The translations under genes and the position numbers were made by a program. Positions 1-5,000 of a stretch of 5,000 nt of DNA are shown here, piece by piece. Positions within the stretch are counted from its first letter, which is position 1. Each line of letters starts with the position of its first letter. The notes beneath the pieces were generated by a model that saw nothing but the letters and a program-made list of their open reading frames with translations, did no database searches and was not told the DNA's origin. Source of the stretch: Bacteroidia bacterium (GTDB lineage: Bacteria; Bacteroidota; Bacteroidia; Bacteroidales; Azobacteroidaceae); the NCBI GenBank assembly GCA_025996755.1, contig BNTR01000134.1, forward strand, positions 1-5,000, read 5' to 3'.

Positions 1-43
1 GGGCATACTTAATTTTACTCAGTATTTATCTGCAATTTTTCGA

Positions 44-74
44 CAAAGGTACAAATAATTTCGGAAAAAAGAAA
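44..74 (-). promoter_or_regulatory. Putative Bacteroidota primary-sigma promoter for a gene beyond the left edge
   Basis: On the minus strand, TACCTTTG (51-44) matches the Bacteroidota -7 consensus TAnnTTTG exactly. TTTC (74-71) lies 19 bases upstream, one base off the -33 consensus TTTG and within the usual 19-21 spacing. Transcription would begin near base 37 and run left. An ATG at 6-4 would give a leader of about 31 bases, so the next minus-strand gene may start there, but only two codons are in view and no product can be named. The -33 box lies inside the 3' arm of the susCD terminator. The promoter call rests on sequence match and context only. Confidence 0.55.
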
Positions 75-106
75 GAGATTATTCCTCTGCGGAACAACCC
101 CTCTCT
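65..106 (-). terminator. Intrinsic (Rho-independent) terminator of the susCD transcript
   Basis: On the minus strand, bases 106-91 pair with 85-70 in an unbroken 16-bp stem. Four of the pairs are G-U (98-78, 95-81, 100-76 and 103-73). The stem closes a five-base GCAGA loop (90-86). The 3' arm runs straight into a U-tract: T at 70 is the last paired base and T at 69-65 follow. The hairpin begins 21 bases after the susD stop codon. Position, orientation, stem length and U-tract all agree, so this is a confident end for the susCD transcript. The opposite strand lacks an adjacent T-tract, so it is probably not bidirectional. Confidence 0.85.
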
Positions 107-127
107 ATCATTTATTGTCCATTTTTA

Positions 128-2005
128 TCACCAACCCGGATTTTGTCCCAACTTCTTGTTGAGCGTCAACTGGTTGGTAGGGATGGGATAGAGATAATCT
201 CTGTCTACGTTGAACTTGTAGCCCTGCGTGCCGCCGTTCAATGTGTTTTTGAATATCTTGATGTAGCCGTTGGCATCGGTTTGCAGCCCGTCGGAGGCTC
301 TCGTGCCTGTTTCCTTGTTCAGTGTTCCCCATACTCTATCATCAAACTTTGCTTGACGGGCAGTATCGGGCAGCGAGAGAGGCATATAATCTTCAAATTT
401 GAATCCGTCCCATTGCGCCAACTTCGCACCCACCGGCTCTTTGCCTACAATGAGTTCGCCGGCGGCTGCCCAACGCTTGATGTCGTCCACGCGGAAACCT
501 TCGCAAGCCAGCTCCACTTTGCGCTCGCGGCGCACTGCCTGAATAATTGGAGTAAGAGAAGCAAACTCAAAGTTCGGGTCTGTTGCCACGCCCATGGTCA
601 AGTCCGGCATCGGAGGAACTAAACGTTGGCGCAGTTTGTTGATGCTTTTGTCCAAGTCGTCCTGATTGATGGTTCCCAATTCGGCTTTGGCTTCGGCATA
701 AATCAGCAGCGTTTCGCCGTAGCGGAAGTAAATGAGCGACTGCAACCCCTGACCTGAGGGACGGGCATCTGCATAGCGAAAGTTATGCCCCTTGTATATC
801 TGATACCCTGTGGGAGTGGATTCCTCCGAATCCCATCCATCAAATAAGGGTGCCATGAAATACACCGGTGGGATTGCCGCTAACCAGCGGTAATGCTTGT
901 TGTCGTTGATTTGAATGGTCTGCTCCAAACGCGGGTCGCGACCTGTGGCTACCTTCTGCAAACTTGCATCGTCATAACCTGCCGCAACAGGCGTACCATC
1001 ATCTTTCAGATACGAGTCAATCAAGTTTTTAGTAGCACCTCTGCCCGAGCCGGCAGCCGCATATCTATCCCAAATAGTAGTGATAACACCTGCCTCGGTC
1101 TTGCGAAAGAAAAGCACTTCCTTGCTGCTCGCATATTCATCTTTCTCCCGATTGAACAAATCGCGGTAGCCGTCGGGCACGCCCACGTTGTCCAATGCAG
1201 GATAGCCGGTGTCTTCCGACATTTTGATGAGTGCACCTGCAACATCGGCGGCTTTCGTAAGGAACTTCGTGCTATTATCTGCGGCAGCCGCAAAAGGAGT
1301 GCCGGCGTGATACTTTTCCCAAGTGCCTTCGTAGAGCGCAATGCGTGCTTGCAATGCCATTGCCGTTTCTTTGGTTATGCGCCCTGTCCATCCGCCACCC
1401 GCCCGTGCAGACAGGTAATTAATGGCGTTATCAAGGTCGAGCATAATAGAATCTACCACCTGATTGCGCGGCAAGCGTTCTGCAAAGAGCACATCCGAGC
1501 CGGTGGTTACGGTGGTAGAAGCCCATGGCAGAGGACCAAAGCGGCGCAGTTTGTTGAAATAAAAGATGGAGCGAAAAAACAATGCTTCGCCCACATACTG
1601 CTTCACTGCGTCAAACGATGTCAACGCTTCCACCGCAGGGTAGTTGTCAAGGAAGTAATTGATGTCGCGCAATGCCTCCCAGTCGCTGTTGCCCCATCCG
1701 CCGCCGTCTGCTGGGGGGGTTGACTCGCCGTTCATGCGGTCATTGTACTGATAGCGCACTTCCGTGTCGCTTCCGTCGTCGGCATCCCAGCCGTAGGGAC
1801 CTATGGAACCCCATCCGTCTTCGCGTGCCAGCAGGTCGTTGCGGCTGTACAGGTTGTTTACATAGAGTTTCAAGTCGTTGGGTGATTTCCAAAAACTTAA
1901 ATCGCTAATTTTGTCTAATGGGGTTCGTTCCATAAAGTCGTCGTTGCACGACGCGGCAGTCAGCACTGCCAGCACACCAAGTGCTATGTATTGAATCTTT
2001 TTCAT
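128..2005 (-). CDS. SusD/RagB-family nutrient-binding surface lipoprotein
   Basis: This is the lid and binding partner of the upstream SusC-like transporter, anchored by lipid to the cell surface. It is 625 residues and complete. ATG at 2005 is preferred to an in-frame TTG four codons earlier (2017), because it puts the basic MKKIQ directly before the hydrophobic stretch. The signal peptide is residues 1-19, with a lipobox ending AAS-Cys20. The following Asn-Asp-Asp suits a Bacteroidota surface-export signal. Family landmarks appear in order: FMERTPLDKISDLSFW after the signal; TPR-type helices with GEALFFRSIFYFNKLRRFG at 139-157; GRITKETAMALQARIALYEG at 208-227; NLIDSYLKDDG at 327-337; RDPRLEQTI at 356-364; YAEAKAELG at 436-444; ERKVELACEGFRVDDIKRW at 494-512; and the terminal YLYPIP...GQNPGW at 604-625. 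Length is ordinary for the family (about 500-650). It lies 22 bases after susC and is presumably cotranscribed with it. The ligand is unknown, since binding-site residues vary too much to call. Confidence 0.96.
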   Translation of the reverse strand: MKKIQYIALGVLAVLTAASCNDDFMERTPLDKISDLSFWKSPNDLKLYVNNLYSRNDLLAREDGWGSIGPYGWDADDGSDTEVRYQYNDRMNGESTPPADGGGWGNSDWEALRDINYFLDNYPAVEALTSFDAVKQYVGEALFFRSIFYFNKLRRFGPLPWASTTVTTGSDVLFAERLPRNQVVDSIMLDLDNAINYLSARAGGGWTGRITKETAMALQARIALYEGTWEKYHAGTPFAAAADNSTKFLTKAADVAGALIKMSEDTGYPALDNVGVPDGYRDLFNREKDEYASSKEVLFFRKTEAGVITTIWDRYAAAGSGRGATKNLIDSYLKDDGTPVAAGYDDASLQKVATGRDPRLEQTIQINDNKHYRWLAAIPPVYFMAPLFDGWDSEESTPTGYQIYKGHNFRYADARPSGQGLQSLIYFRYGETLLIYAEAKAELGTINQDDLDKSINKLRQRLVPPMPDLTMGVATDPNFEFASLTPIIQAVRRERKVELACEGFRVDDIKRWAAAGELIVGKEPVGAKLAQWDGFKFEDYMPLSLPDTARQAKFDDRVWGTLNKETGTRASDGLQTDANGYIKIFKNTLNGGTQGYKFNVDRDYLYPIPTNQLTLNKKLGQNPGW

Positions 2006-2027
2006 TTTCTTATACAATTAAAAGTTA
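2003..2027 (-). promoter_or_regulatory. susC-susD junction and susD translation start region
   Basis: The 22 bases between the susC stop (TAA at 2030-2028) and the susD ATG (2005-2003) contain only three G/C bases. There is no purine-rich Shine-Dalgarno core; the sequence just before the ATG is TATAAGAAA. This is normal in Bacteroidota, where an AT-rich, unstructured leader marks starts. The short gap, and the absence of a terminator hairpin in it, support cotranscription of the two genes. Whether translation is coupled cannot be read from the sequence. Confidence 0.55.
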
Positions 2028-5000
2028 TTAAAACGTAAGATTAATGCCAAACGACCAAGCCCTCTGCAAGGGATAAACCTTGCCGCTGCTGTTGACAATC
2101 TCGGGGTCAATGATTTCTATCAGATTGGTAAAAGTCGCCAAATTTTCTACATTGGCAAATACTCTCGCCTTCTCAAACTTGACCTTATCGGTTATCCATC
2201 TGGGAAGGGTGTAGCCCAACTGCATATTTTTGACGCGCAGGTAGGATGCGTCTTGCAAATAGCGGGTTTGCGCGCGCATATTTTTGTTGCTGTTGAAATA
2301 GGCACGCGGATAGTACGCATTGACATTCTGATTTTCATCCGTCCAGCGGTCGGTATGTACGGTAAAGTACGACGACTGCCATTCGTTGTTTACAAAACCC
2401 CAGAAATAGTTTGCGTTGTCGGCAAACATAATGTCGCGCTTGCCCACACCTTGCAGAAATACGGTGAGGTCAATTCCTTTCCACTCGGCATTGAGGTTCA
2501 CGCCGAACGAGAAACGCGGCGTAGAGTTGCCTATAACCTTGCGGTCGCCCGGTTTGTCCACGGTATTCTCGCCGGGGTTAATTTTGCCGTCGCCGTTGAG
2601 GTCGGCATACTGCACATCGCCCGGCTTCCACTGGCTACCGCTGATAGATGTCTGACTGGGTGCAGCGTCAATTGCCGCCTGGTCTTTGAACAGCCCTACG
2701 GTTTGGTAGCCCCAAATTTCGCCCATCGTCATACCGTCATACCACAGGTCGTCAATAAGTTTGGTGGGATTGTTGAACTTAACGATTTTTCCTGTATAGT
2801 CGCTCAACACAAGTCCGGCACCGTAAGATACCTCGCCAATTTTGTCCTTCCATCCAATGGTGAGGTCAAAGCCGGTGGTTTCGGTTTCCGCGTCGTTTAT
2901 AGGGGGAGCGGATATTCCCAGCAGTGCCGGAAGTTTTTCTCCGGGACCCGCAAAATCTTTGGCATTACGCTTATACCAGTCGAAGCTGAAATTAAGACGG
3001 TTGCGCAGAAACGCCATATCCACGCCGAAATCAATGGTGTTGGAGGTAATCCACGTGAGGTCGTAGTTTACCAATCCCGGCTGCCAAATTGACGATTCGC
3101 GTCCACCGCTGAAAAGCCAGCGAGTGCTTGTGGCCAAATTGCTGCCCAGCGAGGGATAGAACGGGTAGCGGCTGGAGGCAAAACTTTGGTCGCCCAAACT
3201 TGCATACGAGCCTCTCAATTTAAGATGATTGACATAGTCCGTAAGCGGTTCCCAAAATGCTTCGCGCGAAGCCACCCATCCGGCAGAAACGCCCGGATAA
3301 AACTTAAACCGCACGTCTTCCAGAAACCGCGATGTGCCGTCATACCTGCCATTAAATTCTATGAGATATTTTCCCTCGTAATTGTAGTTGATGCGCCCAA
3401 AGCCGCCTCGGATAGACAATTGCGATGCCGCATCAGTGGCACTGCGGCTGGTACCGTAGGTCATCGACAGCATAGGAATATCATCAGAATACAGATTGTT
3501 GTTGCTGCCTTGCATCCACAAATCGTCGTAGAGTTCCTGCGTAAAACCTGCCATGACCTTGAAGTAATGCTTGTCAATTTGTTTTTCGTAGGATGTAAAA
3601 GCGTTCACGGTGTGGTGCTGGTATTTGTACATAGTGCGCTCAATATAGTTGGGGTCAGTACCTCCCCTTGCCTGCTTGTTGCCATCAGGCAGTACCAAAT
3701 AAAAAGTTTTGCGGTGGTTGCTCGCTTCATTGTAGTCGCCGCTGTAAGTATAATTGGCGGTGATGTCCCACCCGGGTAGCGGGCGTACAACAAATTCTCC
3801 CGTCAGCACGGCATTATCGGTAGTGGATAAATTACGCCCACCTTCGGTAAAGTTCAGCACGCCGCTACCTTCAGAATAGTATCCATCGGGATTCTTCAGC
3901 GGCACGGTGGGATAGGTGCGTCCCATCTGATGAAAATAGTCGTAGGAATAACTGGAGCCTCCGCTTATGTCGCCGTAAATAGCAGGCACATCGGTCTGTG
4001 CACGGGAAAAGGCACTGCGGAAGTTGAACGTAAGCCAGTTGGTGAGGTTAGACGACAAATTGGCGCGGACGTTGTATCGGCGATATACGTCGTTTGCCCA
4101 GTTGTACAAGCCATCCTGCTGGTTGTAGCCCAATCCAACGTAGTAGTTTGAGTTTTCCGTACCTCCCGACACGCTTGCGTTGTGCTGTTGGCTGAAGGCG
4201 GCACTCTTGAAATAGATGTCGAACCAGTCGTTGTTGGCATTGCTACCGTTATTCCACGAAAGCCATTCGTTTTTGGACGGGCTTTTGGAGGTTTCATCTG
4301 TGATTATTCCCGCCTGATAATCTTTCATCGCTTGTATGGTCGTAGCGTCAAACAACGGACCCATGTTGGAGTTGGCGGCAACGTCATTAAACGCTTCGGC
4401 AAAGACCACCGAATTGGTGTAGTGCGGCAGGTTGATTGGTTGCGCAAAGCCGAAGTTGTTGCCGTAACTAATCACGGGCTTGCCGGAGCGTCCTTTTTTG
4501 GTGGTTACAATAATCACGCCAAAAGGTGCACTGGAGCCATAGATGGCAGCTGAGGCAGCATCTTTCAGGATAGAGATGTTTTCCACGTCCGTCATGTTGA
4601 TGGTGCTGAGGTCGCCGCCCTGCACGCCGTCGATGACGATGAGCGGTGCGCCCGACACGTTGGACTTGTCATCGATTTTGATGCCCGTGTACCCACGGAT
4701 GTTGATGTCCTGCTTGGTACCCGGCGCGCCGTTGGGCGAGGAGATGTTGAGGTTAGCCACCGTTCCTTGCAGGGCTTGCGTGAGCGTAGGCACAGCGCGG
4801 TTTTCGAGCCGTTCGGCACCAATTGACGCCACTGCACCCGTCAGGTTGACTTTCTTTTGAGAGCCATAACCGACCACCACCACCTCATCGAGGTTACTGG
4901 CATCCTGCACCAAAGTAACATTGATTGTTGTTTGCCCGTTCACGGGCACTTCCTGGGTCGAATAACCCAGATACGCCACCGCAATGGTGGCATTTGGCGA
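2028..5000 (-). CDS. SusC/RagA-family TonB-dependent outer-membrane transporter (5' partial)
   Basis: This is the channel half of a SusC/SusD uptake complex: an outer-membrane barrel that imports a glycan or peptide using TonB energy. The visible part is 990 residues, and the frame stays open to base 5000. The gene therefore starts outside the window, and GTG at 4979 is an internal Val codon. Numbering from the edge, residues 1-32 are the last strands of a carboxypeptidase-regulatory-like domain (AYLGYSTQEVPV). LDEVVVVGYG at 37-46 is the SusC hallmark and TonB-box region. The plug spans about 53-172, with NIRG near 99-102, PLIVIDGV near 119-126 and ILKDAASAAIYGSSAPFGVI in the family's signature block. 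The rest is the barrel, with an Asp/Gly-rich DLNGDGKIN loop at 800-808, SYLRVKNMQLGYTLP near 916-930, and a C-terminal Phe (FGINLTF) typical of BAM-inserted proteins. No frameshift or internal stop is seen. Total length should be about 1,050 residues, normal for the family. The substrate is not predictable from this sequence. The family assignment is essentially certain. Confidence 0.97.
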   Translation of the reverse strand, partial: SPNATIAVAYLGYSTQEVPVNGQTTINVTLVQDASNLDEVVVVGYGSQKKVNLTGAVASIGAERLENRAVPTLTQALQGTVANLNISSPNGAPGTKQDINIRGYTGIKIDDKSNVSGAPLIVIDGVQGGDLSTINMTDVENISILKDAASAAIYGSSAPFGVIIVTTKKGRSGKPVISYGNNFGFAQPINLPHYTNSVVFAEAFNDVAANSNMGPLFDATTIQAMKDYQAGIITDETSKSPSKNEWLSWNNGSNANNDWFDIYFKSAAFSQQHNASVSGGTENSNYYVGLGYNQQDGLYNWANDVYRRYNVRANLSSNLTNWLTFNFRSAFSRAQTDVPAIYGDISGGSSYSYDYFHQMGRTYPTVPLKNPDGYYSEGSGVLNFTEGGRNLSTTDNAVLTGEFVVRPLPGWDITANYTYSGDYNEASNHRKTFYLVLPDGNKQARGGTDPNYIERTMYKYQHHTVNAFTSYEKQIDKHYFKVMAGFTQELYDDLWMQGSNNNLYSDDIPMLSMTYGTSRSATDAASQLSIRGGFGRINYNYEGKYLIEFNGRYDGTSRFLEDVRFKFYPGVSAGWVASREAFWEPLTDYVNHLKLRGSYASLGDQSFASSRYPFYPSLGSNLATSTRWLFSGGRESSIWQPGLVNYDLTWITSNTIDFGVDMAFLRNRLNFSFDWYKRNAKDFAGPGEKLPALLGISAPPINDAETETTGFDLTIGWKDKIGEVSYGAGLVLSDYTGKIVKFNNPTKLIDDLWYDGMTMGEIWGYQTVGLFKDQAAIDAAPSQTSISGSQWKPGDVQYADLNGDGKINPGENTVDKPGDRKVIGNSTPRFSFGVNLNAEWKGIDLTVFLQGVGKRDIMFADNANYFWGFVNNEWQSSYFTVHTDRWTDENQNVNAYYPRAYFNSNKNMRAQTRYLQDASYLRVKNMQLGYTLPRWITDKVKFEKARVFANVENLATFTNLIEIIDPEIVNSSGKVYPLQRAWSFGINLTF

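Noticed and set aside
893..1723. Long plus-strand open frame (276 codons) opposite susD
   Set aside because: It lies wholly within a confidently assigned SusD gene on the other strand. Its translation is rich in Cys, Arg and Val with no recognisable domain, as expected of an antisense shadow.
2015..2017. TTG at 2017 as the susD start codon
   Set aside because: It would add only four residues (MYKK) before an ATG that already gives a well-formed lipoprotein signal. It also begins just 10 bases after the susC stop.
2020..2051. Possible internal promoter for susD on the minus strand (TTTG at 2051-2048, 20-base spacer, TAACTTTT at 2027-2020)
   Set aside because: The last base of the -7 box is T instead of G, and the TTTG is fixed by SusC C-terminal codons. 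Transcription would start only about 8 bases before the ATG. In such AT-rich sequence a chance match is likely; 5'-end mapping would settle it.
2253..3092. Long plus-strand open frame (279 codons) opposite susC
   Set aside because: It is antisense to the conserved SusC barrel, has no recognisable domain, and no promoter or start context was seen. It is a by-product of codon usage in the real gene.
4977..4979. GTG at 4979 as the susC start codon
   Set aside because: The frame stays open upstream to the window edge, reading SPNATIAVAYLGYS. That continues the carboxypeptidase-regulatory-like fold, and no signal peptide follows the GTG.

Overview
The window is one SusC/SusD-type outer-membrane uptake pair, both genes on the minus strand, and it points firmly to the phylum Bacteroidota. 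SusC/SusD pairs are essentially confined to that phylum. The lipoprotein signal followed by an acidic Asn-Asp-Asp, the lack of a Shine-Dalgarno sequence before susD, and a Bacteroidota-type promoter (TACCTTTG at the -7 position) agree with this. Base composition is moderate, near half G+C by eye inside the genes and AT-rich between them. I cannot place it below phylum level.

Layout, in the direction of transcription (right to left): 5000-2028 is a susC-like TonB-dependent transporter whose 5' end lies beyond the window. The reading frame is open to the last base, so the signal peptide and most of the N-terminal carboxypeptidase-regulatory-like domain are not visible. A 22-base AT-rich gap (2027-2006) follows. 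Next is a complete susD-like surface lipoprotein (2005-128). After its stop comes a strong intrinsic terminator (hairpin 106-70, U-tract 69-65). Overlapping that terminator is a promoter pointing the same way (74-44), which probably drives a further minus-strand gene starting at or beyond the left edge.

Function: the two proteins should form a complex in the outer membrane. The SusC barrel is the TonB-energised channel, and the SusD lipoprotein sits over it as a hinged, substrate-binding lid. Such pairs import oligosaccharides or, in some branches, peptides. The substrate cannot be read from this window because no enzyme, sensor or anti-sigma gene is visible. The terminator directly after susD means that any partner genes in the same transcript must lie upstream of susC, to the right of the window.

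I found no RNA genes, mobile elements, CRISPR arrays or long repeats. Nothing here looks like a wholly undescribed system. The most informative non-coding structure is the compact terminator-promoter overlap at 44-106.
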